Assembly: GCA_047639575.1 (NCBI GenBank)
Contig: JBLIOB010000084.1
Location: 1 to 15,478 of the forward strand
Direction: 5' to 3'
DNA length: 15,478 bases
DNA from: JBLIOB01 sp047639575
GTDB lineage: Bacteria > Bacteroidota > Bacteroidia > Flavobacteriales_D > Parvicellaceae
In this document: positions 1 to 8,348 of the stretch, in pieces
Position numbering within the stretch: position 1 is the stretch's first letter
How the letters are laid out: every line of letters begins with the position of its first letter
The notes under the pieces: model-generated
Told to the model about the DNA's origin: nothing
The model's database searches: none
The model's input: the letters and a program-made list of their open reading frames with translations, nothing else
Made by a program: the position numbers and the translations under genes

Positions 1-1146
1 TTTACGCATGGCACAGCCTTGACTGCTGTTGCTGGTAACAATTACGCGGTTGATGTTACTGTTGTTGCTACTGGTGATGCTGACGGGTCAAACGACATGT
101 TAAGTACTTCAATTAGCGCTGTTTCCGCAATTATAGCTAAGGTTACTGTTGGTGAAGAGAAGACTGGTGAATGGTGTGGATGGTGTCCAAGAGGTAATGT
201 GGCTATGGCTGAAATGGCAATGTCTAATCCTTCTGATTTCATTGGTATTGCTGTTCACAACGCTGATCCAATGGCAATTGCTGCTTACGATAGTGGAACT
301 GCAGGTCTCCCAGGATTTACTGGATATCCACACGGTGGAGTAGACAGAATGGTTGGTGGTGACCCAAGCACTTTTGCTTCTATGCATGCTGCTAGAGCAA
401 GTGAAATTCCTCCAGCGTCTATTACTGTAACTGGATCTTATGACGGATCTAATGTAACTGTAAACGTAACTGCTGATTTCGTAGGTGGTCTTTCAGGAGA
501 TTATAGACTTGCTGCTGTTCTTCTTGAAGATGACGTGGATGGTGAACAAGAAAACTACTATAGTGGTGGTGGTTCTGGTGCACTTTCTATGCCAAACGGT
601 GGATCTATGCCGAATTTTGATTTCGCTACAGGTGCGGCAACAGTTAACCCATTCCAACATGATCACGTAGCTATAGCTCTTGCTGACAATCAGTACAATG
701 GTGCTGCTGGATCACTTCCAGCTACTATCACTGTTGGTGCAAGTGAAACTCACACGTACACTATCGCTCAAAATGCTTCTTGGAACATGGCTAATGTGCA
801 CATGGTGGGAATGTTGATTAATGCTTCTACAGAAGAAATCCTTAATGCTGGAAAAGGTTCTTTCCCAGTATCAGTTGAGGAGCTTGCCAACAATTTCAAA
901 GTGAATGCTTATCCTAACCCAACTAGTGGTTTTTCTAACATCGTTCTTGACGTTAAAGAAGCTGGTGCATTGAATATCACTGTGGTTAATATGCTAGGAG
1001 AAGTTGTTTACACGGTTGCTCAAGACCTTGGAACTGGTTCTTTTATCACTTCTGTAGATCTTTCGAACAACGCGAACGGAATGTACTTTGCAAATATTAG
1101 CTTGAACGGAAAAGTTCAAACTATCAAAATTAACGTTGCGAAGTAA
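1..1146 (+). CDS. Omp28-like T9SS cargo protein with CxxC (5' truncated)
   Basis: The frame is open from base 1, so the gene runs off the left edge and the TTG at 19 is internal. The first ~45 residues look like the end of an Ig/CARDB-like repeat. A WCGWCPRG motif follows (codons at about 172-195), typical of Omp28-related proteins, whose thioredoxin-like part carries a CxxC. The last ~80 residues form a type A T9SS sorting domain: a YPNPTSG motif, a VVNMLGEVV strand, NGMYFANI and a final basic KINVAK. The protein is therefore expected to cross the outer membrane and be released or anchored at the surface. Codons are strongly biased (GCT, GGT, CTT, ACT) compared with the TTA-rich neighbours, which suggests high expression. 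The gene ends at a strong terminator. Family and secretion route are well supported; the substrate is unknown. Confidence 0.85.
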   Translation, partial: FTHGTALTAVAGNNYAVDVTVVATGDADGSNDMLSTSISAVSAIIAKVTVGEEKTGEWCGWCPRGNVAMAEMAMSNPSDFIGIAVHNADPMAIAAYDSGTAGLPGFTGYPHGGVDRMVGGDPSTFASMHAARASEIPPASITVTGSYDGSNVTVNVTADFVGGLSGDYRLAAVLLEDDVDGEQENYYSGGGSGALSMPNGGSMPNFDFATGAATVNPFQHDHVAIALADNQYNGAAGSLPATITVGASETHTYTIAQNASWNMANVHMVGMLINASTEEILNAGKGSFPVSVEELANNFKVNAYPNPTSGFSNIVLDVKEAGALNITVVNMLGEVVYTVAQDLGTGSFITSVDLSNNANGMYFANISLNGKVQTIKINVAK

Positions 1147-1169
1147 TATTCACAACAACATTTAATTGT

Positions 1170-1207
1170 AGAGACCTGTGTGCCCTTGGCACACGGGTCT
1201 CTTTTTT
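1170..1207 (+). terminator. Strong intrinsic terminator
   Basis: A 14-bp inverted repeat (arms 1170-1183 and 1189-1202, one G-U pair when folded as RNA) encloses a 5-base loop and runs into six T residues (1202-1207). It begins 24 bases after the stop codon of the Omp28-like gene and fits a classic factor-independent terminator. Confidence 0.93.
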
Positions 1208-1230
1208 ACCAACCATTTTAACCAATACTT

Positions 1231-2883
1231 ATGAAAAAGATTTCCTTTTCTTTTTTAGCCTTTTTAATTTTGACAATATCTGCCAACGCTCAGCAAACAG
1301 TTGGATTATTTCATACGAGTGATAGTGCATATTCAGGCTATACCCTCTTTGGTCCAAAACAAAGCGAAAAAACTTATTTAATAGATAATTGTGGCGAGCT
1401 TAAATACTCCTGGAACAGTCCTTATAAATCAGGCGGCAGTGTTCAACTACTTGACAATGGTTTATTACTCAGAACATGCGTATACCAAAATGGCTCCCCA
1501 ATTAATGGAGGTGGAGCTGGAGGAAAATTAATAGCCATTCAACCAGATCAACTTGTAGCATGGGAGTTAGACCTGGCAAACGATACGATAAGACAGCACC
1601 ATGATTTTAGCGTACTGCCGAACGGAAATATTATCACGATAGTTTGGGAACTTAAAAACGAAAACGCGGCAATCCTTCAAGGAAGAGATTCTTCGTTAGT
1701 AGCAATTGGCGGCTTATGGCCAGATTACTTATTAGAATACAACCCTACAACTGACAGTGTGGTATGGGAATGGCATGCTTGGGATCATTTAATTCAAGAC
1801 TATGATCCAACGATGAATAACTTTGGTGTAGTGGCAGATCATCCTGAATTATTCAATTTGAATTTTTCTGGAAACGGATACAATCCAGATTGGCTGCACC
1901 TTAATTCAGTGGACTATAATACTCAACTGGATCAAATTATAATTAGTAGTCCGCTATGGAATGAAATCTTCATTATTGATCATTCAACAACCACAACCGA
2001 AGCAGCCACACATGCAGGAGGAACTTCTGGAAAAGGGGGAGACATTCTCTGGAGATGGGGCAATCCAATTACTTATGACTTAGGAGACTCAACCGATCAG
2101 GTTTTCTATTTCCAACATGACGCACATTGGATTCCGCAAGGACATCCAGATGAGAATAAAATAATACTTTTTAATAACGGCAGAGGCAGAACACCTGCCG
2201 AGTATTCTGCAGTTGAAATTATAGAACCGACTATTCTTCCAAGTGGAGAATATGACACTGAGGGTGATGGAACATTTTCACCAGCCACGCAGCATTACAC
2301 ATTTACCAGTCCAACGCCAACTGATTTTTTCAGCCGAATTATTTCCAGTGCCGATCAACTTCCCAATGGTAATATTCTTATTGACGAAGGCACGCAAGGA
2401 CATTTCTTTGAAATAGATAGCATGGAAAACATAGTCTGGGACTATGTAAATCCAGTTGTTACAGACTCTATCATGACACAAGAACAGATTGTACCTGGAG
2501 CAGGTACTCTTTTAAATGCATGCTTTAGAGCTAGAAGATTATCATTAACTGACCCAGCCCTTGCTTTCTTAACCCTGCAAAATTTTGGTCCGATTGAGTT
2601 AGACCCATATCCAAGCACCTGTGCAGTTGGAATAAATGAGTCAGAAAATAATCCAACATTTAATTTATACCCAAACCCAGCTAGATCAAGTATTACTATT
2701 GAAGGTCCCAAAGAAAATTATTCGTACCAATTAATAAACTTGTTAGGCGTTCAATCCAAACAGGGGGAATTAACTAATGGAATTATTAACATTGAGAAAT
2801 TAAGTCCTGGCATTTATTATTTAATTCTTTCAGAAGAGATTAGTCACGCGAAAACTTACACTTTAAAATTTATTAAACTTTAG
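1231..2883 (+). CDS. Arylsulfotransferase (ASST)-like beta-propeller, T9SS cargo
   Basis: A 550-residue exported protein. Residues 1-20 form a signal peptide ending at ANA. Residues ~25-460 resemble the arylsulfotransferase/ASST-like beta-propeller families, with recurring blade motifs such as HDFSVLPNGN (~124), WLHLNSVDYN (~221), FQHDAHWIPQG (~294) and LPNGNILIDEG (~378), then CFRARR (~431). ASST enzymes move sulfate between phenolic compounds using catalytic histidines; H124, H223 and H296 are candidate equivalents, but I cannot align them rigorously. From ~474 the tail is a T9SS type A sorting domain (LYPNPARSS, then a KFIKL end). The ATG lies 23 bases after the upstream terminator's T-tract. 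A paralog lies at 6439-8085. Enzyme activity is inferred; many Bacteroidota members of this family have no known substrate. Confidence 0.8.
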   Translation: MKKISFSFLAFLILTISANAQQTVGLFHTSDSAYSGYTLFGPKQSEKTYLIDNCGELKYSWNSPYKSGGSVQLLDNGLLLRTCVYQNGSPINGGGAGGKLIAIQPDQLVAWELDLANDTIRQHHDFSVLPNGNIITIVWELKNENAAILQGRDSSLVAIGGLWPDYLLEYNPTTDSVVWEWHAWDHLIQDYDPTMNNFGVVADHPELFNLNFSGNGYNPDWLHLNSVDYNTQLDQIIISSPLWNEIFIIDHSTTTTEAATHAGGTSGKGGDILWRWGNPITYDLGDSTDQVFYFQHDAHWIPQGHPDENKIILFNNGRGRTPAEYSAVEIIEPTILPSGEYDTEGDGTFSPATQHYTFTSPTPTDFFSRIISSADQLPNGNILIDEGTQGHFFEIDSMENIVWDYVNPVVTDSIMTQEQIVPGAGTLLNACFRARRLSLTDPALAFLTLQNFGPIELDPYPSTCAVGINESENNPTFNLYPNPARSSITIEGPKENYSYQLINLLGVQSKQGELTNGIINIEKLSPGIYYLILSEEISHAKTYTLKFIKL

Positions 2884-3051
2884 AGGTTTTAGGTTGTAAT
2901 AACCATAATAAAAATCAACTAACTAGTCATATTAGATTTCCAATAATACATCAAACTCGACCCTTTTTTAGGGGCGTACAGCAACACAAGCATCAAATAG
3001 GAATTCAATAATAAGCGCTACTAGTCATTTCCGAAAGACAAACGTTATCAC

Positions 3052-3059
3052 TATCTTTA
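3052..3059 (+). promoter_or_regulatory. Candidate -7 element (TATCTTTA) for the TlpA cassette
   Basis: TATCTTTA differs at one position from the Bacteroidota TAnnTTTG -7 element and lies 71 bases before the start at 3131. The same octamer precedes the gene at 6439. No clear TTG -33 element sits at the usual spacing, so the call is tentative. Confidence 0.35.
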
Positions 3060-3130
3060 CCACGTATTAGGAATTAAGCCGTTTTGGCGTGAATTTTGGT
3101 ACACAGAAAGAAAATTGAAATAAATCAACA

Positions 3131-3631
3131 ATGAAGAAATTAATAACACTTTCACTAGCCCTAGTTTTCATTACCAGTGTATCTATTGCACAAAAGAAAA
3201 CCGTTCCCAGCGTAAAAGTTGAAACCCTTACCGGAAAATCTATTAATACAAGTACTATTAGCAATGATGGTAAACCAATCATCATTAGCTTTTGGGCAAC
3301 ATGGTGCAAGCCATGTAAAGAAGAATTAAATAACATCGCGGACGAATACGAAGATTGGATTGATGAAACTGGCGTAAAGCTTATTGCTGTTTCTATAGAC
3401 GATACGCGTTCAGCGACTAGAGTGAAGCCTTATGTAAATTCAGTAGGATGGGAATATGAAGTTCTGCTTGATAAAAACTCTGACTTCAAAAGAGCTATGG
3501 GCGTTCAAAACGTACCTCACACATTTTTGATTGATGGAAACGGGAATATTATTTATTCTCACAACAGTTATGCTCCAGGAGATGAAGACAAGCTGTATGA
3601 AAAAGTAAAAGCTGCTGCAGGAGTAAAATAA
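3131..3631 (+). CDS. TlpA-like periplasmic thioredoxin (CxxC intact)
   Basis: A 166-residue secreted thioredoxin-fold protein. Residues 1-20 are a signal peptide ending in SIA before QKK. The active site is WATWCKPCK (C59, C62) and the cis-proline is in NVPH (P129), as in TlpA/ResA-type thiol-disulfide oxidoreductases. These act in the periplasm, reducing disulfides for cytochrome maturation or metal-site assembly or supporting partner proteins. It is the first gene of a set with the DUF6029 barrel and the CxxC Omp28-like lipoprotein, which suggests a shared thiol-related role. It is closely paralogous to the minus-strand gene at 13846-14334 (identical blocks include NNIADEYEDW, LDKNSDF and RAMGVQN), but that copy has lost the second active-site cysteine. 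The fold is near certain; the physiological target is unknown. Confidence 0.92.
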   Translation: MKKLITLSLALVFITSVSIAQKKTVPSVKVETLTGKSINTSTISNDGKPIIISFWATWCKPCKEELNNIADEYEDWIDETGVKLIAVSIDDTRSATRVKPYVNSVGWEYEVLLDKNSDFKRAMGVQNVPHTFLIDGNGNIIYSHNSYAPGDEDKLYEKVKAAAGVK

Positions 3632-3719
3632 CCAACTACTCTATTAATCAGCAAACGAAAACTAACCAATTGACTTGCACTATTAACCGGTGCTTTTTGA
3701 TCAAACTTAACCATTGAAA

Positions 3720-5453
3720 ATGAACAAGCTGATTGCTTTCTCTGCAGGATCGCTTATGTTCTTAATTGGAATTACTAATCCAGTTATAGCACAAGAAAAG
3801 ACCCCAACGAAAAAAGATTTAGGTGAAATTAAAGGGAATATTTCCGCTGCCTTCCAACAATATCAGGAAGATAGCACGATTGGTGCTGTGGTTCCGGAGG
3901 AAAAGTCTACGTTAACTGCTTTTACCAACTTACTTTATACCAGAGGTAAAGTTAGTGCAGGAATCCGCTATGAATCTTATTTACCAGCTCAATTAGGGTA
4001 TCCAGATCGTTTTGAAGGAACCGGGTTGGGGTACCGCTTTGCCAGATATAAAACGGAGGAGGTTGACGTTACAGTTGGAAATTTCTACGAGCAATTTGGA
4101 AATGGATTAGTATTCAGAGCCTATGAAGAGCGCCTTTTGGGAATTGATAATGCGATGGACGGAATGAGGGTTAAAGCACATTTCCTTCCAGGGGTATACT
4201 TAACAGGCATGTACGGCAAGCAAAGATTTCAATTCGTAGATGGCCTTGTTAATGGAGCTGGATTGGTAAGAGGGTTTGATGGGGAATTAGTGATAAATGA
4301 ATTATTGGATTCATTATCAGGACTTTCTAAAGATTCACTTCCTTCAAGAAAACTTAATCTAATCGTTGGAGGTTCTTTTGTTAGTAAGTACCAAGCAGAT
4401 GATAATCCTGGATTGATTTTACCGGAGAATGTTGGAACCTGGTCTGGAAGAGCAAAACTGGATTATGGTAAAATTTCATTTAATGCGGAGTACGCTTATA
4501 AAATCAATGACCCTTCAGGAGACAATGGATTTATCTATAGACCTGGACATGCAGCTTTGATGAACTTAACTTATGCCACAAAAGGGTTTTCAATTTCTTT
4601 GGATGCTAAAACCACCGATAACTTTAGTTTCAGATCGGATAGAACTGCAGAGCTTACCGATTTAATGATCAACTATTCTCCTGCATTAACCAAACAACAC
4701 TCTTATAACTTGGCTTCCACCTTATATCCATACGGTTCAAGACCATGGGGAGAAGTTGCTTATCAAGGAGAGATTACTTATAAAGTGCCAAAGCGAAGTA
4801 AACTTGGAGGTAAATACGGAATCCTATTAACTGCGAACTTTGCTACCGTTTTTGGTTTGGATTCAACTAATTTAACTGAAGACATCAGCAGTTTAACTAG
4901 CGGAAGACAAGGGTATACTAATAATGCTTTCTTCGTACCCGGAAAAGAAAAGTACTTCCAAGATTTCAACTTTGAGATTAAGAAGAAATTTAGCAAGACC
5001 TTTAGAATGGTGTATACTTATTTCAACTTCTTTTATAACAATGACATTAATCTGGGAGCCTTTGACAACGAGAATAAAGGAGTGCTCGGTAACATTATAT
5101 CGCAGATTCACGTGATTGATATTTCTAAACGATTTAAGAAAAAGCATAACATCAGACTTGAACTACAGCACCTTCAAACCAAAGAACACCTTGGGAACTG
5201 GGCTACAGTAGTACTCGAGTATACCTATTCCCCGCATTGGTCTATTGGGTTAATCGATCAATACAATTATGGTAACCCTGATGAAGATTTACAGAATCAC
5301 TTCCCATATATTAATATAGGATATGTTCATGAATCACATCGATTAGCAGTAGGATATGGTAAGCAACGAGCCGGATTATTCTGTGTAGGTGGAGTATGTA
5401 GACAAGTACCTGCCTCTAATGGATTAACAATAACATTTACAACCAGTTTCTAA
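3720..5453 (+). CDS. DUF6029-type outer-membrane beta-barrel protein
   Basis: I place the start at the ATG at 3720 (577 aa) rather than the in-frame TTG two codons earlier. The ATG gives a clean signal peptide, MNKL through VIAQ. The body is rich in alternating aromatic/polar strands and ends in TITFTTSF; a terminal phenylalanine is typical of outer-membrane barrels. Recognisable stretches include GNFYEQFGNGLVFRAYEER (about 120-140) and the C-terminal FCVGGVCRQVPASNG with two cysteines. These resemble the Bacteroidota DUF6029 family from memory. It lies between a TlpA-like thioredoxin and an Omp28-like CxxC lipoprotein whose ATG follows 10 bases after its stop, so the three are probably co-transcribed. 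Function is unknown; an outer-membrane channel or scaffold served by the two thioredoxin-fold partners is a plausible inference. Confidence 0.8.
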   Translation: MNKLIAFSAGSLMFLIGITNPVIAQEKTPTKKDLGEIKGNISAAFQQYQEDSTIGAVVPEEKSTLTAFTNLLYTRGKVSAGIRYESYLPAQLGYPDRFEGTGLGYRFARYKTEEVDVTVGNFYEQFGNGLVFRAYEERLLGIDNAMDGMRVKAHFLPGVYLTGMYGKQRFQFVDGLVNGAGLVRGFDGELVINELLDSLSGLSKDSLPSRKLNLIVGGSFVSKYQADDNPGLILPENVGTWSGRAKLDYGKISFNAEYAYKINDPSGDNGFIYRPGHAALMNLTYATKGFSISLDAKTTDNFSFRSDRTAELTDLMINYSPALTKQHSYNLASTLYPYGSRPWGEVAYQGEITYKVPKRSKLGGKYGILLTANFATVFGLDSTNLTEDISSLTSGRQGYTNNAFFVPGKEKYFQDFNFEIKKKFSKTFRMVYTYFNFFYNNDINLGAFDNENKGVLGNIISQIHVIDISKRFKKKHNIRLELQHLQTKEHLGNWATVVLEYTYSPHWSIGLIDQYNYGNPDEDLQNHFPYINIGYVHESHRLAVGYGKQRAGLFCVGGVCRQVPASNGLTITFTTSF

Positions 5454-5463
5454 AACAAATTTT

Positions 5464-6405
5464 ATGAAAAAGAGATTAATTATTGCTTTAGCCCTTGGAA
5501 CAATTGTAGTTATCAGTTGTGATAAAGTTGAATTTCCAAATATAGGTTCCGTAGTAACTAATGCAAGTTGCGATACCTTATTTTCATTTGCAACGCCAAC
5601 TCAAAGTCATAGAAACGTCCTAGTTGAAGATTTCACTGGACATTTATGTGGAAATTGTCCAGGTGCAATTTATGAGTTAGACCTATTGCATGACACGTAT
5701 GGAGACACCTTAATAGTGTTAAGTATGCATCCAAATACGAATTTTAATGAAGTACAGACAAGCTCTGGAAAATTTTACACTGATTGGAAAAACGAAGAAG
5801 CAGAACAGACAATGAGTGAATTTGACATTCCTTCTAGCTTACCTAGGCTAATGATCAATCGGACAGAATCTACGTCACCTTTCTTTTTCTTTAATGCTAA
5901 CCAACTGACGTCAGCAGTACCAGCTGTTATGGGCCAAACTCCAGATTTTTCAATAAAATTATCAGGCAGCACCTTAGCGGATCGAACAGTATGCGCGAAA
6001 GTTGAAGTGGAATTGTTAAACACCATGTCTGGAACCTACAGTGTTGTTAGTTGCTTAATTGAAGATTCGATTGTTGATTATCAACTATCTTATCCAGGTC
6101 AACACCCGGATTACACAGGCGCTGGTGATGACATCTACCCCAACTATATCCATCGTCATGTGATGCGCGATGTATTTGGCCATTATGGAATTGTTGAAGA
6201 TGCAGGTGCTACGCCATTATCTGGCAGTGTCTGGGGAGATCCAATTACAGGAACAACAGTGGTTGGTGACATTAAGCAATATGTTATTTCTTCCACCCCA
6301 ATGAATGCAGATTGGGATGAAAATCACATGTATATTATCTCATACGTTTATGATGATGCTACGAAAGAAGTATTACAGGTGGTTCAAACTAAAGTTGCAC
6401 CCTAA
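5464..6405 (+). CDS. Omp28-like lipoprotein with CxxC
   Basis: A 313-residue protein with a lipoprotein signal: a hydrophobic stretch ending VVISC, with lipidation predicted at C19. After a short linker comes VEDFTGHLCGNCPGA (C62, C65), the Omp28-family variant of a thioredoxin active site, followed by a region resembling the Omp28 beta-rich part. Unlike the first gene of the window, it has no T9SS tail, so anchoring is by lipid. Its ATG is 10 bases after the DUF6029 stop, making it the third gene of the TlpA-DUF6029-Omp28 set. A membrane-anchored thiol or adhesion-type protein working with the barrel is inferred; no substrate is recognisable. The mature protein has at least one further cysteine (C36). 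Confidence 0.82.
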   Translation: MKKRLIIALALGTIVVISCDKVEFPNIGSVVTNASCDTLFSFATPTQSHRNVLVEDFTGHLCGNCPGAIYELDLLHDTYGDTLIVLSMHPNTNFNEVQTSSGKFYTDWKNEEAEQTMSEFDIPSSLPRLMINRTESTSPFFFFNANQLTSAVPAVMGQTPDFSIKLSGSTLADRTVCAKVEVELLNTMSGTYSVVSCLIEDSIVDYQLSYPGQHPDYTGAGDDIYPNYIHRHVMRDVFGHYGIVEDAGATPLSGSVWGDPITGTTVVGDIKQYVISSTPMNADWDENHMYIISYVYDDATKEVLQVVQTKVAP

Positions 6406-6423
6406 GACATAACTAATCTATTG

Positions 6424-6431
6424 TATCTTTA
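6424..6431 (+). promoter_or_regulatory. Candidate -7 element (TATCTTTA) just before the start at 6439
   Basis: TATCTTTA resembles the Bacteroidota TAnnTTTG element, but its last base lies only 7 bases before the ATG. If it is used, transcription would begin almost at the start codon and the mRNA would be nearly leaderless. A TTG at 6395 is 26 bases upstream, longer than the usual spacing. Confidence 0.35.
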
Positions 6432-6438
6432 GAGTAAT

Positions 6439-8085
6439 ATGAAAACAATTCGGGCGGTTCTTTTTTTTATATTTTTCATCTGTGCCTCACAGCTAACAAA
6501 TGCTCAAGCATTTACGGTTACATTTCCAATAAATAATTCAATCAACCTTCATGAAGAATCAGTAATTGTAATCCGCTTTGAAAATAAAGTCAACCAAACA
6601 GACTTTATTATAGAATCTGATATCTTCAATAACATAGAATTTGACTTTAAAAAGTCTGAATCAAACGCAATTGTTAATTTAATTCCAAGAACCCCCTTTT
6701 TTCTGGGAGATCGTATAAGGGTTCGAAATATAAATCATGAAATTCTAGTTGAATTCACAGTTCGCGGACGAAAAGTAACCTCGGATTACGAAAATGAGGA
6801 CATTGCACCAGTTTTACGGGTGATTCCTTCGTTTACTATAGATACAAACGTTACCTCTTCAATAGACCCTATTTTCTTTAGAAACGGTGGGTCTCCTGGA
6901 GACAGATTCATGAGTATAATTCAATCAGATGGATCTGAAATTTTTTCTCAGGCAGAGAATCAAGTGCAGAATTTCGACTTACAGCCAAGCGGCTACCTCA
7001 GTTATTTTGACAAAATAAATGATTGGTTTGTTTTAATGGATAGTTCTTATTCGGTGATAGACACAATTCAAGGCGCTTCCGGTTTAATTGCGGATTTTCA
7101 CGAATTTATTCACCTCCCAAATGGAAATAGTTTATTGATGTCTGAGGACCCCCAGATAACAGATTTAACTGCTATTGGTGGAATAACGAATGTATCTGTA
7201 GTTGGGAATGTGATTCAAATTATTGACGATAACGATATTCTTTTATTTAATTGGAGATCTTGGGATTACATTAATGTTGAAGAAACTTCTATTAATGTGG
7301 CTGGCGCTTCATACGTAGACTTTATGCATGTTAATGCTATTGACTACGATTTGGACGGCAACATCATAGTATCTGCTCGAAACCTAAATCAAGTGTTTAA
7401 AATTAACCGACTTAATGGTAACTTTAAGTGGAGGCTTGGAGGAACGCTTGGGGATTTAGCTATAATTAATGACCCGGATCAACTGTCTTTACAACATGAT
7501 TGTAGGATACTTCCAAATGGTCACTTAACGGTTTTTGACAATGGCGTAAATCATTCTATTCCGCTAGCAAAAGCAAAAGAATACATAATTGATACTTTGC
7601 TTAACACAGCAACTTTAATTTGGTCCTTTTCAAATCCTAACGGACAACCTTCCAGTAAAACGGGGAACGCCCAGCGCTTGCCAAATGGTAATACGTTTAT
7701 TAACTGGGGCGCTAGAAACAACGTGGTTGACCCCAATTTCACTGAAGTAAACAGTTCCGGAGATATAGTGTATCAATTTCGGTTTACAGCTTCTTCCGGC
7801 TATTCTTGTTATCGAGCTCGCAGGCATCCGTGGAACTTAACCACTTCTTTACCCGAATTTAAGCCATTAATAGTTACGCCTTTTCCAAATCCTGCTACAA
7901 ATTCAATCCTATTTAAAGCTTCAGAGAAAATTGATTTGATTGTGGTATATAATTTAAGCGGAAAACAAGTGTTGAATGTTTCAAATTCAAATGAAATAGT
8001 TATCGAGTCTTTAGCTTCAGGACTTTATTTAGTTCAGTTACGAATTGGTGGAACCTCGTACAACACAAAATTTATTAAACAGTGA
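6439..8085 (+). CDS. Arylsulfotransferase (ASST)-like protein, T9SS cargo (second copy)
   Basis: A 548-residue exported protein with a signal peptide ending at NAQA (~23). Residues ~25-110 appear to form an extra N-terminal beta-sandwich domain that the copy at 1231 lacks. The propeller follows, with the same landmark motifs: DFHEFIHLPNGN (~219), FMHVNAIDYDLDGN (~295), LQHDCRILPNGH (~351), QRLPNGNTFINWG (~412) and CYRARRHPW (~457). H221, H297 and H353 are candidate equivalents of ASST active-site histidines. The last ~75 residues are a T9SS type A sorting domain (PFPNPATNS, then KFIKQ). Its stop overlaps the next gene's GTG (GTGA), so it is translationally coupled to the GDCCVxC lipoprotein. 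Membership of the ASST-like propeller family is fairly secure; sulfotransferase activity is inferred only. Confidence 0.78.
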   Translation: MKTIRAVLFFIFFICASQLTNAQAFTVTFPINNSINLHEESVIVIRFENKVNQTDFIIESDIFNNIEFDFKKSESNAIVNLIPRTPFFLGDRIRVRNINHEILVEFTVRGRKVTSDYENEDIAPVLRVIPSFTIDTNVTSSIDPIFFRNGGSPGDRFMSIIQSDGSEIFSQAENQVQNFDLQPSGYLSYFDKINDWFVLMDSSYSVIDTIQGASGLIADFHEFIHLPNGNSLLMSEDPQITDLTAIGGITNVSVVGNVIQIIDDNDILLFNWRSWDYINVEETSINVAGASYVDFMHVNAIDYDLDGNIIVSARNLNQVFKINRLNGNFKWRLGGTLGDLAIINDPDQLSLQHDCRILPNGHLTVFDNGVNHSIPLAKAKEYIIDTLLNTATLIWSFSNPNGQPSSKTGNAQRLPNGNTFINWGARNNVVDPNFTEVNSSGDIVYQFRFTASSGYSCYRARRHPWNLTTSLPEFKPLIVTPFPNPATNSILFKASEKIDLIVVYNLSGKQVLNVSNSNEIVIESLASGLYLVQLRIGGTSYNTKFIKQ

Positions 8086-8348
8086 GATTTTTAATCTTTC
8101 TCTTTGGCATCCTGCTAATTGGTTGTTCAGCGAATGTATCGGATGTTCAGTCTGATAGTAAAAAGATTTCAGAGTACTCAGAACTAACTTGCCCAATATG
8201 TGGACACATTCAATCTGAGAAACTACCAACTGAAACCTGTATGATCCGATATACCTGTTCATCTTGTAAAGCAGCGTTTCACCCCAAAGAAGGTGATTGC
8301 TGTGTATTTTGCTCCTATGGTGATCATAAATGTCCTTCAATGCAATGA
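8082..8348 (+). CDS. GDCCVxC-domain lipoprotein (cysteine-rich, zinc-ribbon-like)
   Basis: An 88-residue protein that starts with GTG inside the previous gene's stop (GTGA). The N-terminus is a lipoprotein signal (FGILLIGC, lipidation predicted at C15). The mature part has CPIC (C37, C40), C53, CSSC (C59, C62), then GDCCVFCSYG (residues 71-80) and C84. This matches the small GDCCVxC family as I recall it, in which some members replace a cysteine of this motif with selenocysteine; here all positions are cysteine. The spaced CxxC pairs suggest a metal-binding ribbon. Most family members I know of are cytosolic-looking and short, so the added lipoprotein signal is notable. Its stop overlaps the next gene's ATG (ATGA). 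The family call is good; function is unknown, with metal or thiol handling possible. Confidence 0.8.
   Translation: MRFLIFLFGILLIGCSANVSDVQSDSKKISEYSELTCPICGHIQSEKLPTETCMIRYTCSSCKAAFHPKEGDCCVFCSYGDHKCPSMQ

Noticed and set aside
2958..2976. Hairpin CG-A-CCC / GGG-G-CG with a T-rich loop in the gap before 3131
   Set aside because: Short stem with a mismatch and no T-tract after it. The T-run is in the loop, so it does not look like a terminator.
3677..3698. GCAC/GTGC stem followed by TTTTT before the DUF6029 gene, possible attenuator
   Set aside because: Only four base pairs with a nine-base loop. Too weak to call.
3714..3719. TTG start two codons upstream of the DUF6029 ATG
   Set aside because: The ATG at 3720 gives a standard signal peptide and is the more common start; TTG adds nothing.
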